Origin: Pseudomonas mosselii
GTDB lineage: Bacteria > Pseudomonadota > Gammaproteobacteria > Pseudomonadales > Pseudomonadaceae
Length of the DNA stretch: 38,758 nucleotides
NCBI RefSeq assembly: GCF_003205295.1
Contig: NZ_QJRP01000039.1
Span: 1 to 38,758 of the forward strand
Reading direction: 5' to 3'
Position numbers and translations under genes: made by a program. Under the pieces are notes generated by a model that saw only the letters and a list, made by a program, of their open reading frames with translations, had not been told where the DNA came from and searched no databases. Below, in pieces: positions 30,787 through 38,758 of the stretch (within the stretch, counting starts at the first letter, position 1; each line of letters starts with the position of its first letter).

Positions 30787-32226
30787 ATGTCAATACCACG
30801 TTTGAAAACCTACCTATCGATGTTCGCCGCCGTGCTCATGCTCGGCCAGGTGCTCAGTGCCCAGGCCGAGGAATCCCTGCCGGACTTCACCACCCTGGTC
30901 GAGCAGGCCTCGCCGGCGGTGGTCAACATCAGTACCAAGCAGAAACTGCCGGACCGCCGCGTCGCCGCCGGGCAGATGCCGGACCTCGAAGGCCTGCCGC
31001 CGATGTTCCGCGAGTTCTTCGAGCGCAACATGCCGCAGCAGCCGCGTTCGCCCCGTGGCGACCGCCAGCGCGAGGCGCAGTCACTGGGTTCGGGCTTCAT
31101 CATCTCCAGCGACGGCTATGTGCTGACCAACAACCACGTGGTGGCCGACGCCGACGAGATCATCGTCCGCCTGTCCGATCGCAGTGAACTGCAGGCCAAG
31201 CTGGTGGGCACCGACCCGCGCACCGATGTGGCCCTGCTCAAGGTCGAGGGCAAGAACCTGCCGACCGTCAAGCTGGGCGACTCGGAGAAGCTCAAGGTCG
31301 GTGAGTGGGTGCTGGCCATCGGCTCGCCGTTCGGCTTCGACCACTCGGTGACCAAAGGTATCGTCAGCGCCAAGGGCCGTACGCTGCCCAACGACACCTA
31401 TGTGCCGTTCATCCAGACCGACGTGGCCATCAACCCCGGCAACTCCGGTGGTCCGCTGTTCAACATGAAAGGCGAGGTGGTGGGTATCAACTCGCAGATC
31501 TTCACCCGTTCCGGCGGCTTCATGGGCCTGTCGTTCGCCATCCCGATCGACGTGGCGATCGATGTGTCGAACCAGCTGAAGAAAGACGGCAAGGTCAGCC
31601 GCGGCTGGCTGGGCGTGGTGATCCAGGAGGTCAACAAGGACCTGGCCGAATCCTTCGGCCTGGACAAGCCGGCCGGCGCCCTGGTGGCCCAGGTGTTGGA
31701 AAACGGCCCTGCAGCCAAGGGCGGCCTGCAGGTGGGTGATGTGATCCTGAGCATGAACGGCCAGCCGATCGTCATGTCCGCCGATCTGCCGCACCTGGTC
31801 GGCAGCCTCAAGGACGGCGAGAAGGCCAAGCTGGAGATCATCCGCAACGGCAAGCGTCAGAATCTGGATGTCACCATCGGCGCGTTGCCCGAGGATGACG
31901 CCGACATCGGCCTGGGCGCAGGTGCCGATGGCAGCGCCGAGCGCAGCAGCAACCGGCTGGGCGTGTCGGTGTCCGACCTGACCGCCGAGCAGAAGAAGTC
32001 GCTGGAGCTCAAGGGCGGCGTGGTCATCAAGGAAGTCCAGGATGGCCCTGCAGCCATGATCGGCCTGCGTCCGGGTGATGTCATCAGCCACCTGAACAAC
32101 CAGGCCATCGCCTCGGCCAAGCAGTTCACCGAGATCGCCAAGGAGCTGCCGAAGAACCGTTCGGTGTCCATGCGCGTACTGCGTCAGGGGCGTGCCAGCT
32201 TCATCACCTTCAAGCTGGCTGAATAA
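30787..32226 (+). CDS. mucD: Periplasmic serine protease MucD (DegP/HtrA family)
   Basis: Degrades misfolded periplasmic proteins and so dampens AlgU activation. The 479-aa product has a signal peptide (cleavage after AQA27), a trypsin-like domain with triad His117 (NNHVV), Asp147 (TDVALL) and Ser220 (GNSGGP), and two PDZ domains (about 270-370 and 390-475). Length matches P. aeruginosa MucD. ATG 30787 has GGGAG 5 bp upstream and gives the standard signal peptide; the open frame extends upstream to 30673 without coding character. A strong terminator follows. Confidence 0.97.
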   Translation: MSIPRLKTYLSMFAAVLMLGQVLSAQAEESLPDFTTLVEQASPAVVNISTKQKLPDRRVAAGQMPDLEGLPPMFREFFERNMPQQPRSPRGDRQREAQSLGSGFIISSDGYVLTNNHVVADADEIIVRLSDRSELQAKLVGTDPRTDVALLKVEGKNLPTVKLGDSEKLKVGEWVLAIGSPFGFDHSVTKGIVSAKGRTLPNDTYVPFIQTDVAINPGNSGGPLFNMKGEVVGINSQIFTRSGGFMGLSFAIPIDVAIDVSNQLKKDGKVSRGWLGVVIQEVNKDLAESFGLDKPAGALVAQVLENGPAAKGGLQVGDVILSMNGQPIVMSADLPHLVGSLKDGEKAKLEIIRNGKRQNLDVTIGALPEDDADIGLGAGADGSAERSSNRLGVSVSDLTAEQKKSLELKGGVVIKEVQDGPAAMIGLRPGDVISHLNNQAIASAKQFTEIAKELPKNRSVSMRVLRQGRASFITFKLAE

Positions 32227-32244
32227 GCGGGTTGAACGGTAGGG

Positions 32245-32270
32245 AAAGGGCAGCTTCGGCTGCCTTTTTT
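32245..32270 (+). terminator. Intrinsic terminator of the algU-muc operon
   Basis: GGCAGC-TTCG-GCTGCC (32249-32264) is extended by A-U/G-U pairs and followed by TTTTTT. It lies 22 bp after the mucD stop. Confidence 0.93.
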
Positions 32271-32289
32271 CATGAAATTTCACAATTCT

Positions 32290-32410
32290 CTGTAGGAGCG
32301 GCCTTGTGCCGCGATCGGGCGCGCAGCGGCCGCAGAGGCGCTGGGGTGCAGCGCATGCTGGATATTGCGGCTGCTGCGCGCCCGATCGCGGCACAAGGCC
32401 GCTCCTACAG
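32290..32410. repeat. Large inverted REP pair, GTAGGAGCGG type
   Basis: Arms of about 45 bp beginning CTGTAGGAGCGGCC at 32290 and ending at 32410 are nearly perfect inverted copies, the same family as 26247-26367 with a variant inner part (CGCGATCGGGCGCGCAGC). It separates the mucD terminator from lepA. Confidence 0.92.
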
Positions 32411-32520
32411 TGCGGAAGTGCACCCGATAGAGGAATCTCCCATATCCCTCCGGCTTGAGGTACAATTCCCGGCTATTTTTCGGCGGGCGTCCGGCTCGCA
32501 GCCTTTTCGAGTGTTGACCC

Positions 32521-34320
32521 GTGAGTGATTTGAGTCATATCCGCAATTTCTCCATCATCGCCCACATCGACCATGGCAAGTCGACGCTGGCCGACCGTTT
32601 CATCCAGATGTGCGGTGGCCTGACTGCGCGCGAAATGGAAGCTCAGGTTCTCGACTCCATGGATCTCGAGCGCGAGCGCGGTATCACCATCAAAGCCCAC
32701 AGCGTCACGCTGCACTACAAGGCTCAGGATGGTAAGACCTACCAGCTGAACTTCATCGACACCCCCGGTCACGTCGACTTCACCTATGAAGTCTCGCGCT
32801 CGCTGGCGGCGTGCGAAGGTGCGCTGCTGGTGGTCGATGCCGGTCAAGGCGTCGAGGCCCAGTCCGTGGCCAACTGCTACACCGCCATCGAGCAGGGCCT
32901 GGAAGTCATGCCCGTGCTGAACAAGATGGACCTGCCCCAGGCCGACCCGGACCGCGTCAAGGACGAGATCGAGAAGATCATCGGCATCGACGCCACCGAT
33001 GCCGTGGCCTGTAGTGCCAAGAGCGGCATGGGCGTCGACGAGGTACTCGAGCGCCTGGTGCAGACCATCCCCGCGCCGGAGGGCGAGATCGATGCGCCGC
33101 TGCAGGCACTGATCATCGACTCCTGGTTCGACAACTACCTGGGCGTGGTCTCGCTGGTGCGCGTACGCCAGGGCCGCGTCAAGAAGGGCGACAAGATCCT
33201 GGTCAAGTCCACCGGCAAGGTGCACCTGGTCGACAGCGTCGGCGTGTTCACCCCGAAACACACCCAGACCGCTGATCTGAAAGCCGGTGAAGTGGGCTTC
33301 ATCATCGCCAGCATCAAGGACATTCATGGCGCGCCGGTGGGTGACACCCTGACCCTGTCCAACACGCCTGAAGTCGAAGTGCTGCCAGGCTTCAAGAAGA
33401 TCCAACCGCAGGTCTACGCCGGCCTGTTCCCGGTCAGTTCCGACGACTTCGAGGACTTCCGCGACGCCCTGCAGAAGCTGACCCTGAACGACTCGTCGCT
33501 GCAGTACATGCCGGAAAGCTCCGACGCCCTGGGCTTCGGCTTCCGTTGCGGCTTCCTCGGTATGCTGCACATGGAGATCATCCAGGAGCGCCTGGAGCGC
33601 GAATACGACCTGGACCTGATCACCACCGCGCCGAGCGTGATCTACGAATTGGAGCTCAAGACCGGCGAGACCATCACCGTCGACAACCCGTCGAAGCTGC
33701 CGGACGTCTCGGCGGTCAACGACTTCCGTGAGCCAATCGTCACCGCGACCATCCTGGTACCGCAGGAGCACCTGGGCAACGTCATCACCCTGTGCATCGA
33801 GAAGCGTGGCGTGCAGCGCGACATGCAGTTCCTCGGCAGCCAGGTGCAGGTGCGCTACGACCTGCCGATGAACGAAGTGGTGCTGGATTTCTTCGACCGC
33901 CTGAAGTCGACCAGCCGCGGCTATGCGTCGCTGGACTACCATTTCGACCGCTACCAGTCGGCGAACCTGGTCAAGCTGGACGTGCTGATCAACGGCGACA
34001 AGGTCGATGCCCTGGCCCTGATCGTGCACCGCGACAATGCCGCCTACAAAGGCCGCGCATTGACCGAAAAGATGAAGGAACTGATCCCTCGGCAGATGTT
34101 CGATGTGGCGATCCAGGCAGCCATTGGCGGCCAGATCATCGCGCGGACAACCGTCAAGGCGCTCAGAAAGAACGTACTGGCCAAGTGCTACGGTGGCGAC
34201 GTAAGCCGTAAGAAGAAGCTGCTGGAGAAGCAGAAGGCCGGTAAGAAACGCATGAAGCAGGTGGGTAACGTGGAGATTCCACAGGAAGCCTTCCTTGCTG
34301 TGCTCAGGTTGGATAGCTAG
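32521..34320 (+). CDS. lepA: Elongation factor 4 (LepA)
   Basis: Ribosome-associated translational GTPase. The 599-aa product has G1 AHIDHGKST (14-22), G3 DTPGHVDF and G4 NKMD, the EF-G-like domains II, III and V, and the unique LepA C-terminal domain ending with Lys-rich KKLLEKQKAGKKRMKQVG. Length is standard. The start is GTG 32521 with only a weak GAGTG ribosome-binding site. lepB follows after 5 bp, the usual lepA-lepB operon. Confidence 0.97.
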   Translation: MSDLSHIRNFSIIAHIDHGKSTLADRFIQMCGGLTAREMEAQVLDSMDLERERGITIKAHSVTLHYKAQDGKTYQLNFIDTPGHVDFTYEVSRSLAACEGALLVVDAGQGVEAQSVANCYTAIEQGLEVMPVLNKMDLPQADPDRVKDEIEKIIGIDATDAVACSAKSGMGVDEVLERLVQTIPAPEGEIDAPLQALIIDSWFDNYLGVVSLVRVRQGRVKKGDKILVKSTGKVHLVDSVGVFTPKHTQTADLKAGEVGFIIASIKDIHGAPVGDTLTLSNTPEVEVLPGFKKIQPQVYAGLFPVSSDDFEDFRDALQKLTLNDSSLQYMPESSDALGFGFRCGFLGMLHMEIIQERLEREYDLDLITTAPSVIYELELKTGETITVDNPSKLPDVSAVNDFREPIVTATILVPQEHLGNVITLCIEKRGVQRDMQFLGSQVQVRYDLPMNEVVLDFFDRLKSTSRGYASLDYHFDRYQSANLVKLDVLINGDKVDALALIVHRDNAAYKGRALTEKMKELIPRQMFDVAIQAAIGGQIIARTTVKALRKNVLAKCYGGDVSRKKKLLEKQKAGKKRMKQVGNVEIPQEAFLAVLRLDS

Positions 34321-34325
34321 GTCCT

Positions 34326-35180
34326 ATGTCGCTAAATTTCCCGCTGTTGCTCGTCATCGCTGTCGCCGTCTGCGGCCTGTTGGGTCTGATCGACCTGCTG
34401 TTCCTGGCCCCGCGCCGGCGGGCGGCGATCGCCAACTACCAGGGCAGCGTCAGCCAGCCCGAAATGGCCGTGGTCGAACGTCTGAACAAGGAGCCCTTGC
34501 TGGTCGAGTACGGCAAGTCGTTCTTCCCGGTGCTGTTCATCGTGCTGGTGCTGCGTTCGTTCCTGGTCGAGCCGTTCCAGATCCCGTCGGGGTCGATGAA
34601 GCCGACGCTGGAAGTGGGCGACTTCATCCTGGTGAACAAGTTCTCCTACGGCATTCGCCTGCCGGTGATCGACAAGAAGGTCATCGAGGTGGGCGATCCG
34701 CAGCGCGGGGATGTGATGGTGTTCCGCTACCCGAGCGACCCCAACGTCAACTACATCAAGCGTGTGGTTGGCCTGCCGGGCGACGTGGTGCGCTACACCA
34801 GCGACAAGCGGCTGTTCGTCAACGGCCAGTCGATTGCCGAGCAACTGGTCGGCAGCGAGCCGGGTACCCTGGGCAGCGCCGAGCTGTACAAGGAGAAACT
34901 CGGTGAAGCCGAGCACCTGATCCGCAAGGAGATGACCCGCTACCGCATGCCGCCGGACCAGCAATGGACCGTGCCGGCCGGTCACTACTTCATGATGGGT
35001 GACAACCGCGACAACTCCAACGACAGCCGCTTCTGGGATGACCCGAACATTCCAAAGGAGCTGCACGGCATGGTTCCGGACCGCAACATCGTCGGCAAGG
35101 CCTTCGCGGTATGGATGAGCTGGCCGGAGCCGAAACTCAGCCACTTCCCGAACTTGTCGCGGGTCGGGCTGATCCATTGA
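34326..35180 (+). CDS. lepB: Signal peptidase I
   Basis: Inner-membrane serine-lysine peptidase that removes signal peptides from exported proteins. The 284-aa product has two N-terminal transmembrane helices (about 4-27 and 66-81), catalytic Ser90 in IPSGSMKPTL and general-base Lys145 in YIKRVVGLPGD, plus MGDNRDNSNDSR. Its position 5 bp after lepA indicates cotranscription. A hairpin follows the stop. In P. aeruginosa a small DUF4845 gene lies between lepB and rnc (from memory); here the 161-bp gap has no such gene. Confidence 0.97.
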   Translation: MSLNFPLLLVIAVAVCGLLGLIDLLFLAPRRRAAIANYQGSVSQPEMAVVERLNKEPLLVEYGKSFFPVLFIVLVLRSFLVEPFQIPSGSMKPTLEVGDFILVNKFSYGIRLPVIDKKVIEVGDPQRGDVMVFRYPSDPNVNYIKRVVGLPGDVVRYTSDKRLFVNGQSIAEQLVGSEPGTLGSAELYKEKLGEAEHLIRKEMTRYRMPPDQQWTVPAGHYFMMGDNRDNSNDSRFWDDPNIPKELHGMVPDRNIVGKAFAVWMSWPEPKLSHFPNLSRVGLIH

Positions 35181-35187
35181 CTAACGA

Positions 35188-35211
35188 CGGCGCTGTCCAC
35201 GGACAGCGCCG
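35188..35211 (+). terminator. Hairpin after lepB
   Basis: Perfect 11-bp arms CGGCGCTGTCC (35188-35198) and GGACAGCGCCG (35201-35211), with only AC between them so the innermost pairs must open. A weak ATTGCATTTC tail follows. Likely terminator or pause. Confidence 0.7.
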
Positions 35212-35255
35212 ATTGCATTTCTGACATAGGCTGTGTTCTCAGGGAGCGAGAGCTT

Positions 35256-35271
35256 TCGCCGTTTCCGGCGA
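35256..35271 (+). other. Hairpin in the rnc leader
   Basis: TCGCCG-TTTC-CGGCGA lies about 70 bp before rnc. In E. coli RNase III cleaves a stem in its own leader to limit expression; this short stem is a possible but weak counterpart. Confidence 0.35.
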
Positions 35272-35341
35272 CAGACCGCAGTCAAACCGTCTTTCAGGAT
35301 GTTGATTTGAACAACGCGTTGAACATTGCACGGGTGGCCCC

Positions 35342-36031
35342 ATGAGCGCTTCCCTGGCCCGCCTGGAGCGCAAGCTCGGCTACACCTTCAAGAACCAGGA
35401 CCAGATGCTGCTGGCCCTGACCCATCGCAGCTATGCCGGGCGCAATAACGAGCGCCTGGAGTTCCTCGGCGATGCCATCCTCAACTTCGTGGTCGGCGAG
35501 GCGCTGTTCGAGCGCTTCCCGCAGGCCCGCGAAGGCCAGCTGTCGCGCCTGCGCGCGCGGCTGGTCAAGGGCGAGACCCTGGCTCGCCTGGCCCGTGGCT
35601 TCGACCTGGGCGAGTACCTGCGCCTGGGCTCGGGCGAACTCAAGAGCGGGGGCTTTCGTCGCGAGTCGATCCTCGCCGACGCCCTCGAGGCCCTGATCGG
35701 CGCCATCTACCAGGACGCCGACATGCAGACCGCCCGCGAGCGCATCCTGGCCTGGCTGACCGATGAGTTCGACGGGTTGACCCTGGTCGACACCAACAAG
35801 GACCCCAAGACGCGCCTGCAGGAGTTCCTGCAGTCGCGTGCCTGCGAGCTGCCGCGTTACGAAGTGGTGGACATCCAGGGCGAACCGCACTGCCGGACTT
35901 TCTTCGTCGAGTGCGAAGTGGTCCTGCTGAACAAGAAAAGCCGCGGCCAGGGCGTGAGCCGGCGTATCGCCGAGCAGGTCGCCGCTGCCGCTGCATTGAT
36001 CGCCCTGGGCGTGGAGAATGGCAATGACTGA
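35342..36031 (+). CDS. rnc: Ribonuclease III
   Basis: Double-strand-specific endonuclease for rRNA and mRNA processing. The 229-aa product has the signature NERLEFLGDA (Glu37, Glu40 and Asp44 at the metal site), a second metal-site region DALEALIGAIY, and a C-terminal double-stranded-RNA-binding domain (about 155-222). Length is standard. ATG 35342 is preceded by GGGTGG. Its last 8 bases overlap the start of era (ATGACTGA), so the two proteins are translationally coupled. Confidence 0.97.
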   Translation: MSASLARLERKLGYTFKNQDQMLLALTHRSYAGRNNERLEFLGDAILNFVVGEALFERFPQAREGQLSRLRARLVKGETLARLARGFDLGEYLRLGSGELKSGGFRRESILADALEALIGAIYQDADMQTARERILAWLTDEFDGLTLVDTNKDPKTRLQEFLQSRACELPRYEVVDIQGEPHCRTFFVECEVVLLNKKSRGQGVSRRIAEQVAAAAALIALGVENGND

Positions 36032-36926
36032 GAACACTTCGACCCGCTGCGGCTACGTGGCCATCGTCGGTCGCCCGAACGTGGGCAAGTCCACGCTGCT
36101 CAACCATATCCTCGGGCAAAAGCTGGCGATCACCTCGCGCAAGCCGCAGACCACCCGCCACAACATGCTCGGCATCAAGACCGAGGGTGACGTGCAGGCG
36201 ATCTACGTCGACACTCCCGGCATGCACAAGGCCAACGACAAGGCGCTCAACCGCTACATGAACCGCAACGCCTCGGCGGCCCTCAAGGACGTCGACGTGG
36301 TTATTTTCGTGGTCGACCGTACCAAGTGGACCGACGAGGACCAGCTTGTGCTCGAGCGTGTGCAGTACGTGACCGGCCCGTTGATCATCGCGGTCAACAA
36401 GACCGACCGCATGGAAGAGAAGGCCGAGCTGATCCCGCATCTGCAATGGCTGCAGGAACAACTGCCGAACGCCGAAGTGATGCCGATCTCCGCGCAGCAG
36501 GGGCACAACCTCGAAGCGCTGGAGGCCCAGATCGCCAAGCATCTGCCGGAGAACGAGCACTTCTTCCCCGAAGACCAGATCACCGACCGCAGCAGCCGCT
36601 TCCTCGCCGCCGAACTGGTGCGCGAGAAGATCATGCGCCAGCTCGGTGCGGAGCTTCCGTACCAGATCACCGTGGAAATCGAGGAGTTCAAGCAGCAGGG
36701 CCATGTGCTGCATATCCATGCGCTGATCCTGGTCGAGCGTGACGGGCAGAAGAAGATCATCATTGGCGACAAGGGCGAGCGTATCAAACGCATCGGTTCC
36801 GAGGCGCGCAAGGACATGGAAGTGCTGTTCGACTCCAAGGTCATGCTCAACCTGTGGGTGAAGGTCAAGGGTGGCTGGTCCGACGACGAGCGCGCCCTGC
36901 GTTCGCTGGGTTACGGCGACCTGTAA
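36024..36926 (+). CDS. era: GTPase Era
   Basis: GTPase that assists 30S subunit maturation by binding the 3' end of 16S rRNA. The 300-aa product has the P-loop GRPNVGKS (16-23), DTPG, NKTD and a C-terminal KH domain (HALILVERDGQKKIIIGDKGERIKRIG). ATG 36024 is preferred: GGAG lies 7 bp upstream and the length matches the family, whereas ATG 36018 would sit 1 bp from that site. Overlap with rnc by 8 bp is the conserved arrangement. A REP pair separates it from recO. Confidence 0.97.
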   Translation: MTENTSTRCGYVAIVGRPNVGKSTLLNHILGQKLAITSRKPQTTRHNMLGIKTEGDVQAIYVDTPGMHKANDKALNRYMNRNASAALKDVDVVIFVVDRTKWTDEDQLVLERVQYVTGPLIIAVNKTDRMEEKAELIPHLQWLQEQLPNAEVMPISAQQGHNLEALEAQIAKHLPENEHFFPEDQITDRSSRFLAAELVREKIMRQLGAELPYQITVEIEEFKQQGHVLHIHALILVERDGQKKIIIGDKGERIKRIGSEARKDMEVLFDSKVMLNLWVKVKGGWSDDERALRSLGYGDL

Positions 36927-36949
36927 GCCTTACCTGCGAACCCGTTTTT

Positions 36950-37025
36950 CCTGTGGGAGCGGGTTTACCCGCGAATGCGATAGTGAATCCACTGACGCTT
37001 TCGCGGGTAAACCCGCTCCCACAGG
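36950..37025. repeat. Inverted REP pair in the era-recO gap
   Basis: Two convergent copies of the GGGTAAACCCGC-type REP (36950-36976 and about 36999-37025) separated by a short loop. It lies inside what is normally a single operon and ends 25 bp before the recO ATG, so it could set differential expression of recO. Confidence 0.92.
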
Positions 37026-37050
37026 TGCATATGGCCTTCAGAGACAGTGC

Positions 37051-37734
37051 ATGGACCAACCCACCCCCCAACCCGCCTACGTGCTGCACAGCCGCGCCTA
37101 CAAGGAAACCAGCGCGCTGGTGGACTTCCTCACCCCCCAGGGTCGGGTGCGGGCGGTGCTGCGCCGGGCGCGGGGCAAGGGTGGCAGTCTGGTGCGGCCG
37201 TTCGTACCGCTGGAAGTCGAGCTGCGCGGGCGCGGCGAACTGAAGAACGTCGGTCGCCTGGAAAGCAGCGGCATCGCGGCCTGGCTGCACGGCGACGCGC
37301 TGTTCAGCGGGCTCTACCTCAACGAGCTGTTGATGCGCCTGCTGCCCGCCGAGGCGCCGCATCCGGCGTTGTTCGAGCACTACACCCTGACCTTGCAGGC
37401 CCTGGCCGCGGGCCGCCCGCTGGAGCCGCTGCTGCGCTCCTTCGAATGGCGCCTTCTGGACGAGCTGGGCTATGCCTTCGCGTTGGACCATGACGTCAAC
37501 GACAGCGCAGTCGTCGCCGAGGGGCTCTATCGCCTGCAGGTGGACGCTGGTCTTGAGCGGGTGGAACTGTTCCAGCCCGGGCTGTTCAAGGGCAGCGAAC
37601 TGCTGGCCCTGGCCCAGGCCGACTGGGAAGCGCCCGGTGCCTTGCTTGCCGCCAAGCGCCTGATGCGCCAGGCCCTGGCGGTTCACCTGGGGCCCAAGCC
37701 ACTGGTCAGCCGGGAACTGTTTCGCAAGCGCTGA
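37051..37734 (+). CDS. recO: DNA repair protein RecO
   Basis: RecFOR-pathway mediator that loads RecA on SSB-coated DNA. The 227-aa product has an N-terminal OB-fold (PAYVLHSRAYKETSALVDFLTPQGRVRAVLRRARG, about 8-42) and a helical C-terminal domain (RSFEWRLLDELGY). The zinc-finger cysteines found in some bacterial RecO proteins are absent, usual for gamma-proteobacteria. ATG 37051 gives the standard N-terminus; its ribosome-binding site is weak (AGAGACAG) and the open frame continues upstream through the REP without coding character. Confidence 0.94.
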   Translation: MDQPTPQPAYVLHSRAYKETSALVDFLTPQGRVRAVLRRARGKGGSLVRPFVPLEVELRGRGELKNVGRLESSGIAAWLHGDALFSGLYLNELLMRLLPAEAPHPALFEHYTLTLQALAAGRPLEPLLRSFEWRLLDELGYAFALDHDVNDSAVVAEGLYRLQVDAGLERVELFQPGLFKGSELLALAQADWEAPGALLAAKRLMRQALAVHLGPKPLVSRELFRKR

Positions 37735-37778
37735 GCACGACGTATGCTGTGGGGCTCAATCTTCAGGAGAGCCCTTTC

Positions 37779-38519
37779 GTGACTCACAGCAACCGCATGC
37801 TTCTCGGCGTCAACATCGACCACGTGGCGACCCTGCGCCAGGCCCGGGGCACCCGCTATCCGGATCCGGTCAAGGCCGCCCTGGACGCCGAGGAAGCGGG
37901 TGCCGACGGCATCACCGTGCACCTGCGCGAAGACCGCCGGCATATCCAGGAGCGCGACGTGCTGCTGCTCAAGGACGTGCTGCAGACCCGCATGAACTTC
38001 GAGATGGGCGTCACCGAAGAGATGATGGCCTTCGCCGAGAAGATCCGCCCGGCGCATATCTGCCTGGTGCCGGAAACCCGCCAGGAACTGACCACCGAAG
38101 GCGGCCTCGATGTGGCTGGCCAGGAAGCGCGGATCAAGGCGGCGGTCGAGCGCCTGTCGCGCACCGGCGCCGAGGTGTCGCTGTTCATCGATGCCGACGA
38201 GCGGCAGATCGAGGCCTCGCGCCGTGTCGGCGCGCCGGCTATCGAGCTGCACACCGGCCGCTATGCGGACGCCGAGACGCCGACCGAGGTGGCCGAGGAG
38301 CTCAAGCGTATTGTCGATGGCGTGGCATTTGGCGTTGGCCAGGGCCTGATCGTCAATGCCGGGCATGGCCTGCACTACCACAACGTCGAGGCCGTCGCCG
38401 CGATCAGGGGCATCAACGAGCTGAACATCGGCCACGCGCTGGTGGCCCATGCGCTGTTTGTCGGTTTCAAGGCGGCGGTAGCAGAGATGAAGGCACTGAT
38501 CGTCGCCGCTTCGCGCTGA
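37779..38519 (+). CDS. pdxJ: Pyridoxine 5'-phosphate synthase
   Basis: Condenses 1-deoxy-D-xylulose 5-phosphate with 3-amino-1-hydroxyacetone 1-phosphate to pyridoxine 5'-phosphate, the final ring-closing step of vitamin B6 synthesis. The 246-aa TIM barrel shows LGVNIDHVATLRQARGT, ADGITVHLREDRRHI, FEMGVTEEM, CLVPETRQELTTEGGLDV, SLFIDAD and VNAGHGLHYHN. GTG 37779 has AGGAGA 8 bp upstream; the earlier in-frame ATG 37749 lies before that site. It follows recO after 44 bp as usual. Confidence 0.97.
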   Translation: MTHSNRMLLGVNIDHVATLRQARGTRYPDPVKAALDAEEAGADGITVHLREDRRHIQERDVLLLKDVLQTRMNFEMGVTEEMMAFAEKIRPAHICLVPETRQELTTEGGLDVAGQEARIKAAVERLSRTGAEVSLFIDADERQIEASRRVGAPAIELHTGRYADAETPTEVAEELKRIVDGVAFGVGQGLIVNAGHGLHYHNVEAVAAIRGINELNIGHALVAHALFVGFKAAVAEMKALIVAASR

Positions 38520-38535
38520 TCAGCGCTCTTCAGTA

Positions 38536-38633
38536 CCGGCCCTTTCGCGGGTAAACCCGCTCCCACAGGTACTGGGCAAGCCCCAGGGCTGGTGAGATCC
38601 CTGTGGGAGCGGGTTTACCCGCGAAGAGGCCGG
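38536..38633. repeat. Inverted REP pair after pdxJ
   Basis: Convergent GGGTAAACCCGC-type REP copies at 38536-38569 and 38600-38633, both with the outer CCGGCC end. It lies between the plus-strand pdxJ and the minus-strand kinase gene. Confidence 0.92.
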
Positions 38634-38646
38634 CGCTGGCGGTGGA

Positions 38647-38758
38647 TCACTCGGCCTGGAAGACCAGGGTGAAGCGAGTCGGGCCCGCTGGTTGGCTTTG
38701 AACCTCCACCCGCCCCCCATGCAACTGCATGATCGACTTCACGATCGCCAGCCCCAAC
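38647..38758 (-). CDS. Sensor histidine kinase, C-terminal fragment
   Basis: The minus strand encodes 36 residues that run off the window edge and stop at TGA (38649-38647). They begin LGLAIVKSIMQLHGG, the G2/ATP-lid end of a histidine kinase HATPase domain, and continue RVEVQS to the terminus TLVFQAE. The SIMQLHGG form is common in heavy-metal and CusS/IrlS-type sensor kinases, but the fragment is too short to name the system. The rest of the kinase, and probably a response regulator, would lie beyond the window. Confidence 0.82.
   Translation of the reverse strand, partial: LGLAIVKSIMQLHGGRVEVQSQPAGPTRFTLVFQAE

Noticed and set aside
35181..35341. A DUF4845 gene between lepB and rnc, as in P. 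aeruginosa
   Set aside because: The gap is 161 bp, contains hairpins, and has no frame long enough.

Overview
The window is a chromosomal segment of a fluorescent pseudomonad, most likely of the Pseudomonas putida group. The evidence is the high G+C coding style, the P. putida-type REP elements (core GCGGGTAAACCCGCTCCCAC), and gene blocks that match Pseudomonas loci as I recall them: prfB-lysS, lptF-like genes, ppc-adk-tsaB, prc/algO, nadB/algU-mucABD and lepA-lepB-rnc-era-recO-pdxJ. There is no prophage, no CRISPR array, no rRNA and no recognisable tRNA. It is mostly core genome with a few accessory insertions.

Layout. 1-3075: prfB (read through a programmed +1 frameshift) and lysS, preceded by a (GGCAAC)10 repeat. 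3100-7100: a TetR regulator, a lipoprotein, a DUF1704 metallopeptidase-like protein, an alpha/beta-hydrolase lipoprotein and a small membrane protein, all on the plus strand. 7129-7818: an accessory patch with a 140-bp palindromic MITE-like element abutting a toxin-antitoxin pair whose toxin is frameshifted. 7959-9810: minus-strand cell-envelope lipoproteins (OmpA/LptF type and DUF4398) behind a probable AlgU promoter, then a small conserved protein divergent from ppc. 9955-18603: ppc, adk, tsaB and a run of less-characterised genes ending with rsmJ. 18724-26201: an FKBP lipoprotein behind a second probable AlgU promoter, a YkvA protein behind two inverted perfect DnaA boxes, an autoregulated-looking XRE/unknown pair, an EAL-CBS-GGDEF protein, the periplasmic protease Prc/AlgO and a quinone oxidoreductase. 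26387-32226: nadB divergent from the algU-mucA-mucB-mucD envelope-stress operon, without mucC. 32521-38519: lepA, lepB, rnc, era, recO and pdxJ. 38647-38758: the last 36 codons of a sensor histidine kinase on the minus strand.

How the parts work together. The strongest theme is envelope stress. The window carries sigma factor AlgU, its anti-sigma MucA, the MucA protector MucB, the periplasmic protease MucD and Prc (the AlgO homologue, implicated in MucA turnover). It also holds AlgU-type promoters (GAACTT-N16/17-TC...) before algU (two), before the periplasmic FKBP isomerase, and, less perfectly, before the LptF-like operon. A second theme is translation and RNA: RF2, LysRS, TsaB, RsmJ, LepA, RNase III and Era. 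At least six REP/REPIN-type inverted pairs of two families punctuate the intergenic spaces. The least explained items are the XRE/unknown pair with two adjacent operators, the DnaA-box pair, the DUF1704 protein and two terminator-like hairpins around prc.
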